Assembly: GCA_973895155.1 (NCBI GenBank)
Contig: OZ316891.1
Span: 5,890,001-5,954,000 of the forward strand
Length of the DNA stretch: 64,000 nt
Origin: Marsupella aquatica
Lineage: Eukaryota > Marchantiophyta
Direction: 5' to 3'
A program made the position numbers and the translations under genes. The notes beneath the pieces were generated by a model, which did not search any database, was not told where the DNA came from, and saw only the letters and a program-made list of their open reading frames with translations. Below, piece by piece: positions 54,676-64,000 of this stretch (the first letter of the stretch is position 1; each line of letters opens with the position of its first letter).

Positions 54676-57600
54676 TCAGCTTTGGACGTCCAATGGGATG
54701 AAGTTGGACTGAGATTCATTCTCAATTCGCTGAAGCACAAAGAGCTCCTTCTGGATGATGAAATTGGTGACTGTACCCCGCTCCTCCTCTATTGGCCTTC
54801 GTCCAGTACGCCCAGCCCTGTGAATATAGGAAGTCACATTGGGAGGCATGTCGATGTTGTAAACATGGCTCACTTCAGGCAAGTCAAGGCCCCTTGCTGC
54901 GAGGTCAGTGGCAACCAGAAGACGCCTCCCTTCTCTGAAGTCCTGCGCATGTTCGAAACAGGGATTTTAAGCTCATCTGACATCAGCAGAGACCAGATTA
55001 GCCAGGTATCTACAACAAAGACATGATCTTCCAGTTTGTCAACTTGTGAGTATCACAATGATCCTGTCTACAATGAATCACAGAGTATTACCGACAGGGT
55101 GGAGGTACGTTGATTGATATGATCATCTTCCTCAAGGATCAATGGTTCCCAACGATCACGATCATTCTTTCCGAGTATTCCCTGTCTGATCATCTCCGAC
55201 AAAAATTCAGCAGTTGTGGATGTATTCGGTACATCACCAGACCTCTTAGCTTTCTCATTCTGTAGTTGGATGACAAAGGCAGTACATGATCAAAACTCTG
55301 GTTGCATTACTCTGGTCAAAAACAACAGAGAGGGTATACCGAAGTAACACAACAGAGCGGAATTCATAAATTGAGCCTCTGGATCACGACACCAAGCTAA
55401 TCGCTTACTGAGGAGGCTGGACAATTAAGCAGACTACACCGAGAAAGATACGAATAGAAAAGGAAGATACCTCATTCACAAATATAATAGCAGCCCGAGG
55501 ATTGTCACTATTTAAAACTGACACGAGTGCTTGTAGCTTATCTTGCTTATTACACACCTGCAACGCTTCAAAGAGACAATGAGAATTTCAAGAAAACTGT
55601 CCTAGTTCAAATTAGATGCAAGGGCAGATATTGGATTCAAATTAGATGCAAAAGCAAGTTTGGCTTCACTACCAAGAGACAAAATGGAGAACTTACCACG
55701 TAACGGTGCTGAAGATATTCGGGCATCATAACCTTTGGACTCACATGAATATGAACGAGATTTATCTGCTAACCAGCAGTCATTCCCACGATTACTGGCT
55801 GTGTTCCATTAATGCATGAAGTTTAATTTACCCGGCATCTCATTGTGAAACGGATTCCACGCCTATTTTCATTGCGGTAGGAAGGAAACTCATTTAGCAG
55901 GGAAGAAGCTAACCTTAGCCCATTTATTTTGAATACAGTCACGTATGAAACGGTTGTGCTGAGGAACTGTAGCGCTCGCAAAGATTGTCTGGCGCTGTTC
56001 GCGACTTGTATGAACTGCCAACAAGTTTTGTAATTGATTTCCTTCTTTTGCAGCACCCATCATCGTATCCACCTGCGCTGCAATTTAGCATTCTATTAGA
56101 CCTTTTGAATCAGATTTTCCTTTGAAGTATAATATAAACTCCTGGTCATATTGGGAGTCATCGTTCATCTTGTTCAAATAAAAACAATTGAAACCTCCAA
56201 CACTCGTACTCTACGATACTGGTTATAAAAAACGCGGACACACGTCAAGCAAATACCTCATCAATGACAAGAGTTGTTACTGTGGATGTTTTCAAATGCT
56301 GTGAATCGATTAAGCGAGTAAGGCACCGAAGGGTCCCAACGATCAGCTGTGGTGGTGCTGCCTATCCCAAAGCAAAATCAGCACATTAGCCAAATGAAAG
56401 CTTTGTACACTGGTTAAAAATACAATACAGAAACCAGGCCAAAGTGGGTGGGTTGCTTACAAACCTTAATCCACTTCTTCTGGCGACTTGCTGAACCTCC
56501 ATCTAGCAGAGTCATTACTGAGAGAGGCCCTTTTTGTTCTTCCGCTTCTGTCTCGTCAGGTTGTGAAGATTTCCCCATGAGGGAGCGTGCAACTCTTGCA
56601 ACCTGTCAAATTGAAATGTTCGGTAAGTCGCGATAAATTACAGAGACAGGGTTGCCCAATGTTCCAAACATCAGCACTCTCAATGCAAATAAGTTGTCGG
56701 GAACACAAATGCCAGTACCTGCATGCCGAGTTCTCTGGTAGGAACAACGATAATCGCTTGCACAGATGACCTTGGAAGGAGTTTTGACAATATTGGGAGC
56801 AGATACGCAAGAGTTTTGCCCGACCCTGTCTTCACAGGACGAACAGTCAAAAACTTAAAACACATCAAAACGAGGCAACCAAGGTAACCCGGACGTTAAC
56901 CCGGACGTACACAATCCTTCGAGAGAAATTACCCCAAGATCTGGTTCCAAACCAACCAAAACCCTAAACCCTAAACCCATATGCTCTGCCTGTTCGGTAA
57001 GCTTCCAATGTCTTGATACGTTTTCCTCGCTGAAAAGCATCATACCCCTAATCAATGAAGAGAGACTGCAGATCCAGTTCTAATTTTCCTTGCTCTATTT
57101 GTAATCGTAGAATTAGAGTCAATCCTGATGAAGGCTGGGGCCCAGACATAGCACTGGGGCGAAAATTGGAATTCATCACTTTTTCAAATTCGCTGCCAAA
57201 GAGCATTTTTCCTAACCCCTACTGATCGGATACCGAAGCACCCAAATCCTGTGATTTTCCATAACCTAATTCCCTTTACCTTCCTCCAACTTCTCTTATT
57301 TGTTGGCAGTTTGCCATCTTGTACTGCTGATCCGCAGACAAAGAATTCAGACATTTGAAAATCTACTCACTCGTACATTTAAAGGACCGCAGAAGAAGCC
57401 TATCAACAATTCTCTACCTGAGCATGAAGAAGACAATCAGTGCCAGACAATAGAACTGGTAATGCTTCTTCCTGGGCCTGCGTGGGGTACTTGAATCCAA
57501 TCGCTTCTGCCCTGCGTTACAGAAGACGGACGGCCATGATAAGAAGCTCGACTCTCGCACTCAATTTGGCCACAAAACACCTCCCAGCAAAGAATTTAGG

Positions 57601-58074
57601 GTGAACCTCAACATTTTTCAAGAGAAGTGAAATTTCCTTAAAACGCAGTAGAGCCCATTGATGCGTCGGAACATACTTCTCCAAAAAATTCCTCGGCACC
57701 AATCCATCACAGAGCTCCTTCAGTGTACGCCTGCCAGAATCGGCAACGCCAGCACCTGCTTTGTCTTCCAGCAATTGATCCACATTTCCAATGCCTGCCT
57801 CGACACAAAATTGTCGTCGTCCAGAATTCAAGCGTGCTGGCAACAGAGGCCGCTGCTTGATTACACACTTCCGCTGTTTCTGAAGCTCTGAATCCGACGC
57901 TGCTGCTTTTCCTTCCCACAAACTCTTCCCCAAAGCAATCGGCCCTGGAGATGGCATGCTGCTCCGGGTCCGGGCATTGCAGCCAGCTGCTGCAGTCCTT
58001 GGAGAGAGATGCAATGTCAAGGACAGGCGGAGCACGGAAATCACCATTGCTGGAACGCGCATGGCCAGCGGCAT
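54676..58074 (-). CDS. RH47: DEAD-box RNA helicase, RH47/ISE1-like, organellar
   Basis: Ten exons, all GT-AG and phase-consistent: 58074-57581, 57511-57418, 56829-56719, 56602-56465, 56346-56257, 56072-55914, 55765-55697, 55557-55471, 55259-55092 and 54942-54676 (TGA). The product is 558 residues, close to the Arabidopsis RH47 length as I recall it. Motifs in order are GFKYPTQAQ (Q motif), TGSGKT (I), PTRELGMQ (Ia), VGTLRCL (in place of the usual TPGRL), DEVD in place of DEAD (II, split by an intron), SAT (III), AAIIFVNE (IV), [13 protein letters not shown] (V) and HRAGRTGR (VI). The domain-2 insert TTAEFLSEM...[17 protein letters not shown] is diagnostic of the RH47 group. The first 60 residues are basic and Ser-rich, as in a transit peptide. 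Arabidopsis RH47/ISE1 is a mitochondrial helicase whose loss changes plasmodesmatal transport and is embryo-lethal; the same role is inferred. The start codon is the first ATG of the open frame and could shift. Confidence 0.92.
56957..56978 (+). repeat. interstitial telomere-type repeat (telo-box) in helicase intron 2
   Basis: Nearly three consecutive AAACCCT units lie in the 588-bp intron between the Q-motif exon and the motif-I exon. Telo-boxes are known plant regulatory elements; here it could equally be a chance or repair-derived insertion. Confidence 0.7.
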
Positions 58075-58219
58075 TCCTGACAGTGCAACTTAGAGCACTC
58101 TTGCAAGCTTGCCCGTCATTCTCTCGTAGAAACCTCGAGGGGGGTTTTACATAAACCCACATTACTTAAGCACAGGACACATATTTCCCACCTACCCGTT
58201 CCATGATTTTCACCATTGA
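58075..58219. promoter_or_regulatory. presumed helicase promoter/5' UTR
   Basis: Immediately upstream of the helicase start. No certain TATA box was assigned. Confidence 0.35.
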
Positions 58220-58800
58220 TTAGAAATATCCAACGGATCTGATTAGAGTAGCTACTCAGTATTCTCGGAATTTATACATTTTTGCAAGTTTGTAATTGGA
58301 CACGTGATTTTAGTAGTGGCTGAGTGAAGAGGCCCTCCTTTTGGAACTTATTCACCCAAGTGTGATGGCATTAACATTTTGCGAGCCTTCAACCAACCCA
58401 CCAATCAAAAAAAGAATCAATTATAATCTTTGCACCTGAGTTTTTTTTTTATATAGTTAGCCCTCTCTGCTCTAGGGAACATGGTGCATGTTAGCCTCCA
58501 TTGATCAGGTATCTGATGGATCTGAATAGGAGGGAAACTTGGATTTTTCTCAGAATTTCTACATTTCTGGATGTTGTAATCGGACCCGTATTAACACCTT
58601 GCATGATCGTGCAAGGTTTTTTGGATAAGAAATATCCAAAAAAGAGGTGGAATTGGACTTTTCTCAGAATCTTTACATTTATGGACGGTTGTCACTGGAC
58701 CTATAATAACAATATCCAGTGAAATTTGAAATAGGAGGAGGACTCTGTATTTTCTTGGGGAATTTCTACATTTCTGGACGTTTGTTACTTGACCAGTACC
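58220..58800 (+). repeat. degenerate repeat, about four copies
   Basis: The order 'ATC.GATTAGAGTAG or AGGAGG', TTTTCTCAGAATTTCTACA, TTTCTGGA.GTTTGTAA and TTGGAC recurs near 58230, 58520, 58640 and 58735, with spacing of 100-290 bp. Confidence 0.6.
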
Positions 58801-59790
58801 ATGTACAACCAGGATGGAGAATTGAAAAAGAGAACCAAGGGTTGAAAACTATGGGAAACTATCCCTTGAAATTTGCCAATACAACACGAATGTCTAAGTT
58901 TACAACTTACTAAAATGGCCCTCCATACTTCAATTGAAAATCTACGGGATTTCCTAGAGCTCAGACATGAGAATTCCATTTTAACCCAAATCAGGGACAT
59001 GAATTGAAATTCTAACAGAAATGCTCTACCTAAGAAAACTGGAGTTGTGGCTGAAAAACAATGTCACACTGTAAGCTGAGAAGAGCATTTTATCATTAGG
59101 TAATTATTGTTTTTGGATCAATAAACCTATATCTAAACCTCATTCACCATTCACAGCCTTTTCTAATATATTTCTCCAACAAAAATTGAGACTTATGCTA
59201 TTCTTAAACTGTCATAACGACAACCAAATTTATTGCACTTTGTTAACTGCACCCACTGACAAGTGCATAGGGAAACACTTGCACCAGCTCCACTTCGTGA
59301 ATATTCTTAGGTTCCTTGTGTACGTTGTCAAGACATGGCATCTATTTGATAACAACACAAAAATACATACTGCATTTAATTGCATACAAGAATTTGTGTA
59401 ACCTATGGTACTTAACTACAGTTAGACTTTGCAAAAATTTCACAGAGTTTTTTTTCCTCGAATTTGGTTGGGAAAAACTTTTTGTACGTCTTTGAATTCT
59501 GCAAAAATTTCCGTGCGTTGTGCGTCGTTTTTTGTTTGACGTATAATTTCCCACTTACTACGCACAACTGGTCCAGTGTTAGGCTAGTATACGGATAGGT
59601 CTAATGTCAGAAAAGCTTTTTAAGAGAGAAAATTTCACTCAGCTTTTAATCACTTTGTCACTAACTATGTTCTAATTCACAATATTGTCATTATTTTTTG
59701 ATATATGGATGACAAGTTTACCAAGGTAAGGATAAGAACTATATACAGAAACTGTGACATTTTTGTAAATATGAAATAACAGTGTCAGCA
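58801..59790. other. intergenic, no gene recognised
   Basis: AT-rich DNA with short open frames only. Confidence 0.5.
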
Positions 59791-59794
59791 TTAC

Positions 59795-59935
59795 AAATTC
59801 AAACATCTTTAGTGATAATGTAATTAAAAACTGAAAGTTCACTTGTCAAGGGCAAGTCCTTACAAATTCAAACATCTTTAGTGATAAGGTAATTAAAAAC
59901 TGAAAGTTCACTTGTCAAGGGCAAGTCCATAGAAA
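59795..59935 (+). repeat. tandem duplication, 68-bp unit x2
   Basis: ACAAATTCAAACATCTTTAG, then TGATAA.GTAATTAAAAACTG and TTCACTTGTCAAGGGCAAGTCC, occurs twice almost identically. Confidence 0.9.
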
Positions 59936-59949
59936 ACCTGGACAAGCTG

Positions 59950-60318
59950 GTTCTACGTGACTAGGATTTAAGAAACCTTACAAGAAAGTGAGAGTTACCA
60001 CCACCTTCACCTAACCTATTCCTCCTATGTGGCATCCATTTCCCCAAGAGCCTCAAAGGTACCGGTGTGACCAGGGCCTTATCTATAGTATAATTGATTG
60101 ACATCTATCTTCCACGACCTACTCTCAGGAGTGGTTCTATGTGACTAGGATTTAAGAAACCTTACAAGAAAGTGAGAGTTACCACCACCTTCACCTAACC
60201 TAATCCTCCTACGTGGCATCCATTTCCCCAAGGGCCTCAAAAGGTACTGGTGTGACCAGGGCCTTATCTATAGTATAATTCTTGATTGAAATCTATCTTT
60301 CATGACCTACTCTCAGGA
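59950..60318 (+). repeat. tandem duplication, about 182-bp unit x2
   Basis: GGTTCTA(C/T)GTGACTAGGATTT through CACCTAACCTA.TCCTCCTA, GTGTGACCAGGGCCTTATC and GACCTACTCTCAGGAGTGG repeats with few differences. Confidence 0.9.
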
Positions 60319-60460
60319 GTGGAACCGTAAGCTGTAATTTCTCTGGTTCTCTGGAGAGTGAAACCATAGGTTGTAAACACTCTACTCTCAGGAGTGGAAC
60401 CGTAAGCTGTAATTTCTCTGGTTCTCTGGAGAGTGAAACCATAGGTTGTAAACAATCTTG
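60308..60460 (+). repeat. tandem duplication, about 76-bp unit x2
   Basis: CTACTCTCAGGAGTGGAACC through TCTGGTTCTCTGGAGAGTG and ACCATAGGTTGTAAACA occurs twice. The unit overlaps the end of the 182-bp repeat, so duplication was nested. Confidence 0.9.
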
Positions 60461-60576
60461 TAATGTTTTTAAAAATATATTCAGCCTGCGCTCCTGAGTA
60501 CAGGTGTGGAGAGTCTAAGTACATGACCTACTCCATAGAGTGAAACCATAGGGAGCAATGCTCTAATGTAGGTACA

Positions 60577-60819
60577 GTGAAGACACAAGGCACGACGAGT
60601 GGCTTCAATACGAATGGTCCCAAACAATTCTACTATAGCCTTTATAGACCCACGAAACCGCATCCTCAGAGAGCTGGCGGGCTAAGATCCGACTATAGGC
60701 AGCTAACAGTTCAGGATATAATCAAACAAATAACTGGGAAGGACGAGGTACTCATATCGAGGACCTTCTTTGATTTGAAGGAGGGTCAAGGTAATTACAC
60801 AAAGTACATTGACAAATGA
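60577..60819 (+). CDS. unrecognised 80-codon open frame
   Basis: The frame reads with protein-like composition (PKQFYYSLYRPTKPHPQRAG, LTVQDIIKQITGKDEVLISR), and homology-like text continues past the stop (IEFVRVKG.QITGQGRK). It does not match a family I know. The surrounding 60580-61160 differs in texture from the local AT-rich DNA. A decayed element, or an insertion of organellar DNA, is possible. Confidence 0.3.
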   Translation: MKTQGTTSGFNTNGPKQFYYSLYRPTKPHPQRAGGLRSDYRQLTVQDIIKQITGKDEVLISRTFFDLKEGQGNYTKYIDK

Positions 60820-61535
60820 ATTGAATTCGTTCGAGTCAAAGGATCCCAAATAACGGGTCAGGGACGCAAAGTACAAAATGCATACAAACAATATGGTCAA
60901 TGAGAGGAATGAATAAAATGGCCTAGAAACTATTTACACAATTGTCTTCTCTGTCTATTATAATTGTTTGAATGAACTCAGCAATGAATGGGTGGTCCTC
61001 GTGAGCTCGGAAATTCTCCGAATAATTATGGTGCTTAGTTAGGAGGCTGGAAAGGGCCCCGAGTAATGGAGTGCTTGCAATAAGGGAAGGGGCGGGACAA
61101 TGAAGCCTCTATAGCTTCTGGACTTGAGACTGACAGTTACTATAGATCCCCCCTCCCCCCAACCGCAAAGAACAGTATAATTTTACGAAGCGATCGGTGA
61201 ATTGCTCAAGCACGAAGCAGTCAAAATTTGGCAGGGTGCAACTCGAGCGGTAATGGTTTTCGCTGGGCACAGCATGATGACAACTCGCAAGAAAAGAGAG
61301 AAAACTAAGAGCAGAGGCTGCCCCCTGGCATGGTGGTCCTTGAGCTGCATTCTGCGAGCTACTGATGCTTCAGTGGCGAGTGTTATGCTCTACCCTTCTC
61401 CAGATAGCTGTGGTACTTTAAGCTAAGCTTCTCTGTCTCACAAATTGCCTGGATCACTGCTGTCCGTGCTTTTCAATCTCATCGCTCACCCTGTAACTCG
61501 TAGGTAAGCCCAATGCGGGTTCGGCTCGTGGTGGC
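60820..61535. other. intergenic, 3' of PPP1R11
   Basis: 60950-61160 has purine-rich, balanced-composition DNA unlike its surroundings. 61200-61430 shows a short open frame with no domain. The 3' UTR of PPP1R11 should occupy the right end. Confidence 0.4.
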
Positions 61536-61934
61536 TCATTCTTTGGACTTTTCACTGGATTCAGCAACCTCACCACTTGGGTGAGGAAAATGAGCCTGTT
61601 CTTTTCCCTCATGTCCAGAGTCATCTTCGTTGTCGCTCTGATGATGACAATGACCCTTTCCTTTCCCTTCGTGCTTACTATCATCGTCTTCATCACTGCT
61701 ATCTTCAAGTGCTTCCTTCTTATGAAAAACGCAGCAGATCTTTGAACTCTTCTTCTGCATATGCTCATTATCTACTGTCTCCAAATCCCAGGACACTGTC
61801 TTTCTTGGTCGCAAGACCAAAGTCACCGTCTCCTGCTGTGGAGGTGGGGCAGGTGTGGTGTTGGGAGCCTCCTGCAGAGTCTGGGTTGCAATAATTGAGG
61901 TCCGCTGTGGATGAACACCCCCTTGTTGAGCCAT
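61536..61934 (-). CDS. PPP1R11: protein phosphatase 1 regulatory inhibitor subunit 11 (inhibitor-3) homologue
   Basis: A single exon of 132 residues with ATG at 61934. The family core is complete: ETVTLVLRPRKTVSWDLETV, then DNEHMQKKSSKICCVFHKK. KTVSW (residues 45-49) is an RVxF-type docking motif for the PP1 catalytic subunit. The CC.FH cluster and the later His-rich KGKGHCHHQ could bind metal. The tail is strongly acidic (SSDEDDDS) with repeated HEGK words. The protein should be a heat-stable PP1 inhibitor, mostly disordered, in nucleus and cytosol. Its ATG lies 105 bp after the stop of LTO1 on the same strand, so its promoter must be very short, lie inside LTO1, or be shared. Confidence 0.93.
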   Translation of the reverse strand: MAQQGGVHPQRTSIIATQTLQEAPNTTPAPPPQQETVTLVLRPRKTVSWDLETVDNEHMQKKSSKICCVFHKKEALEDSSDEDDDSKHEGKGKGHCHHQSDNEDDSGHEGKEQAHFPHPSGEVAESSEKSKE

Positions 61935-62039
61935 TCTACTGTAGTGACAACAATCAAACTTCGGATCGTAACTGTATATTTACAGAAGACAAGTATCCTC
62001 CGACCTTCTCCCGTTGGGGTCCTTGTCAGACTGAAAAAT

Positions 62040-62486
62040 CTAAAAGTCCGAATCGTCCACAGAATCCTGGGACTTTGGATGACCTGGATATTCCAAATGG
62101 ATGCCTAGCATAGAGAGGATAGCCTGAAACTTGACTCGGATGTCTTCTAATATATCCTGCACTCGCACGTCCTCCGGATCACACAGAGGGTATCCTAGCA
62201 ACTTCTCTTTGAACTGCTTTATGCTTCGTTGAGCCCTAGGCGAGAAAGCACCTGAGTCAATGGCCACAGAAGCCTTCCAAATATCCACACAGCCAGTGTA
62301 GAACCCAATCTCCTCGCCCACCTGAAATCCGTTCTTCAACCCTACTTCTCTCCCGTCCACCTTGCCAGCCTCGACACCATCCTTGAACCCCTCGTCGAAT
62401 CCCAATTGGTAATGCGATTCTTCCAAATTCACCGAAGACTCAAAAATGTCTCCCTCCGGTGGTGCCCGTCTCACAAGCCCCGGCAT
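62040..62486 (-). CDS. LTO1: LTO1 homologue (Yae1-domain Fe-S cluster adaptor)
   Basis: A single exon of 148 residues with ATG at 62486. Residues 16-70 carry the Yae1/Lto1 deca-GX3-type repeat: NLEESHYQLGFDEGFKDG, VEAGKVDGREVGLKNGFQ, EEIGFYTGCVDIW. In yeast and human, Lto1 with Yae1 bridges the cytosolic Fe-S assembly (CIA) targeting complex to the ribosome-recycling ATPase ABCE1/Rli1. The C-terminus ends DDSDF. An aromatic residue at the extreme C-terminus is the CIA-recognition feature of Lto1, so this Phe fits. The neighbour PPP1R11 follows 105 bp downstream on the same strand. Confidence 0.92.
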   Translation of the reverse strand: MPGLVRRAPPEGDIFESSVNLEESHYQLGFDEGFKDGVEAGKVDGREVGLKNGFQVGEEIGFYTGCVDIWKASVAIDSGAFSPRAQRSIKQFKEKLLGYPLCDPEDVRVQDILEDIRVKFQAILSMLGIHLEYPGHPKSQDSVDDSDF

Positions 62487-64000
62487 TTCTCGCTTTCAGT
62501 CCCTCGAACCCAATTGTTGCAAACCGAATCTCTCTATGTTGAATTAAATCACCTGCCGATTGGAACAGAGATGTTTGCGGCAGTGCTGAGAACCCAGATT
62601 GCCCCTCCTTTCGCTGCAGTTCCTGAAGTTTAGGAAAAACAGTACCCCTACAGCTGGAAAAGGATCTGCGCATTGATGTAGGGAACTATTCCCAGAGACC
62701 TGAACCCCAGCTGTCCAAGACCTCCACCTGAGAACGTCCAAAGTTCCTAAATGCTGTTTGAATCCAAACTGCTGAAAAGGCTTCCCTGTTAACTCCGGGT
62801 AACAAAATGAATATCCCAACCTGAGACAGAACCAAGAATCCAAGCACTTGTCTCCTTTGAAGAATTCACCAGAATCAAAGGAGCTGTCTTCAATTGTGGC
62901 TGTCAATGAAACACCGTGAAATCGACCGTAAGTACACAGTATATCACTATGCGGTGACATGTGAGGAGATAAGTATTCAAGTAATGGATTACTACCACTT
63001 GGAAAAACGAAAGTAGTTGCAATCCTCTATCTCGATTGACTCACTTATAACAAATCAACAATTTTCGAACCGGAAAATCAACAAGCATACCTGCCACGCC
63101 TCTGGTGCAACAAGATTGCCGAGACCTAAAGCAGCTAGTACCGTCGCAACCAAGGATTCGAGTTGCCGTTCAAACCTCAGGTCACACTTCTCTCCCAAAC
63201 CTAATTGATCGAATTCCGATTCACTTCATTCCTCCGCCCTGCTGCAGAAAAGCACAACATCTAGAAGACAAAGATCGGAGTCCCTCTACTCCAAATTGCC
63301 GCACTGCTTCATCAAAGGAGCATCTACAATTAACGGGCGAATAAACCACCACCGGAATGACGACACTGAAAGAGCACTAATTCACCCTCACCCCATCACA
63401 ATTCTTTGCGATGCCATGCTCGACCTCGGCGAAACCGCCCTAGCCAGCCGGAGAACAATCACGCGCACGAAGCCCTCGCTCTCTCCGCAAATTGCCGAGA
63501 AGAACGATGGATCGTCAGGACGAGGAAGGGGCACCGCAACCACACCACTCCACTTTCTAGGTTTTCGCGCAGAGGAGGGAGCAGAGAAGTCCGAACGGAA
63601 GCTCCATCACCATACACGGAAGCTCCATCGCCATACCCAGAATTCCTAGAAAAGCACTGCACACTATTCCACTTTCGAGGTTTTCCCGCAGAGGAAGGAG
63701 TAGAGAGGACCGAACGGAAGCTCCATCGGTATACCCAGAATTCCTAGAAATGCACTGCAACCTGCTGCTCGGCGAGAAAAGGAGGTGAGATGAGAATTCA
63801 AGACGAGACACAAATAATGCGTACCTACCTAATTTTCCTACCGTAGTGCTAATAATGTATTAGTATGTAGTTTTTCTAGATTAATCGCTGACCTTTAGAT
63901 CTCCTAACATTTATGGATAACCATCAGATTTTGGTTAGTGCATCTGCTAAGCGGGAAATAATTTCTTACTGACGAAAATATCCAAATACACCTCCATCTA
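62487..64000. promoter_or_regulatory. upstream region of LTO1, plus unassigned right edge
   Basis: 62487-63000 should hold the LTO1 promoter and 5' UTR. A minus-strand open frame of 138 codons at 62544-62960 has no domain and is not called. 63550-63760 contains a direct duplication: TTCCACTTTC.AGGTTTTC.C, GAACGGAAGCTCCATC and ATACCCAGAATTCCTAGAAA each occur twice, about 110 bp apart, and the GGAAGCTCCATC word occurs three times. No gene is recognised at the right edge. Confidence 0.4.

Noticed and set aside
54943-55030. Extra helicase exon reading [15 protein letters not shown]
   Set aside because: The preceding exon joins directly in phase to 54942 and matches the family without it, so this stretch is intron.
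57707-58162. 151-codon minus-strand frame overlapping the first helicase exon
   Set aside because: It is in another frame; the 58074-57581 frame splices in phase to the Q-motif exon.
62544-62960. 138-codon minus-strand frame upstream of LTO1
   Set aside because: It shows no domain, low-complexity bias or homologous text; more likely LTO1 leader or promoter.

Overview
The window is nuclear DNA of a land plant. The evidence is spliceosomal genes with GT-AG introns of about 90-600 bp, an intact Ty1/copia element primed by initiator tRNA-Met, a Ty3/gypsy relic, several families of short inverted-repeat elements, an interstitial TTTAGGG-type telomeric motif, and genes of plant type (CID8-13-like PAM2/RRM protein, RH47/ISE1-like helicase, GDSL esterase, tau-like GST). 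The long repeat-filled intergenic stretches and the unusual SWIM gene pair make me favour a seed-free plant (lycophyte, fern or bryophyte), but that placement is inference only.

Layout, left to right. 0.6-2.3 kb: the 3' exons of a GDSL esterase/lipase (+). 2.3-7.1 kb: no gene, one dispersed repeat. 7.2-9.8 kb: a single-exon PABP-interacting PAM2 + two-RRM protein (-) with a greatly expanded acidic repeat region. 10.5-12.3 kb: a decayed Ty3/gypsy integrase followed by a broken PHD finger. 12.3-16.3 kb: repeats, including a copia RNase H relic. 16.7-20.1 kb: a ten-exon short-chain dehydrogenase/reductase (+). 20.1-26.0 kb: tandem repeats and a cluster of palindromic MITE-like elements. 26.1-26.9 kb: a single-exon GST (-). 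27.8-30.3 kb: a second MITE-like element and repeats centred on a CCATGGCTATAACCCC motif. 30.4-30.9 kb: a YCII-domain protein (+). 31-36.6 kb: no gene seen. 36.6-41.1 kb: two tandem paralogues with a SWIM zinc finger and a split RING-like finger (+). 44.2-50.8 kb: a young copia element (-) with 475-bp LTRs that differ at one base and a 5-bp target duplication; gag and pol share a frame but are separated by one TGA. 54.7-58.1 kb: a ten-exon RH47/ISE1-type DEAD-box helicase (-). 58.2-61.2 kb: tandem duplications and an unexplained open frame. 61.5-62.5 kb: two small single-exon genes 105 bp apart on the minus strand, PPP1R11 (inhibitor-3) and LTO1 (Yae1-domain Fe-S adaptor).

The host genes are mostly unrelated housekeeping or metabolic genes and not one pathway. 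The most unusual items are the SWIM/split-RING pair, the repeat-expanded CID protein with three PAM2-like motifs, the PHD finger attached to a gypsy integrase, the gag-TGA-pol arrangement, the close LTO1-PPP1R11 pair and the MITE cluster whose terminal sequence has amplified as a short array. Exon boundaries were derived by hand from reading-frame continuity, splice-site dinucleotides and remembered family sequences; no alignment or search was run. I did not detect tRNA, rRNA or CRISPR features by eye, but could not scan for them systematically.
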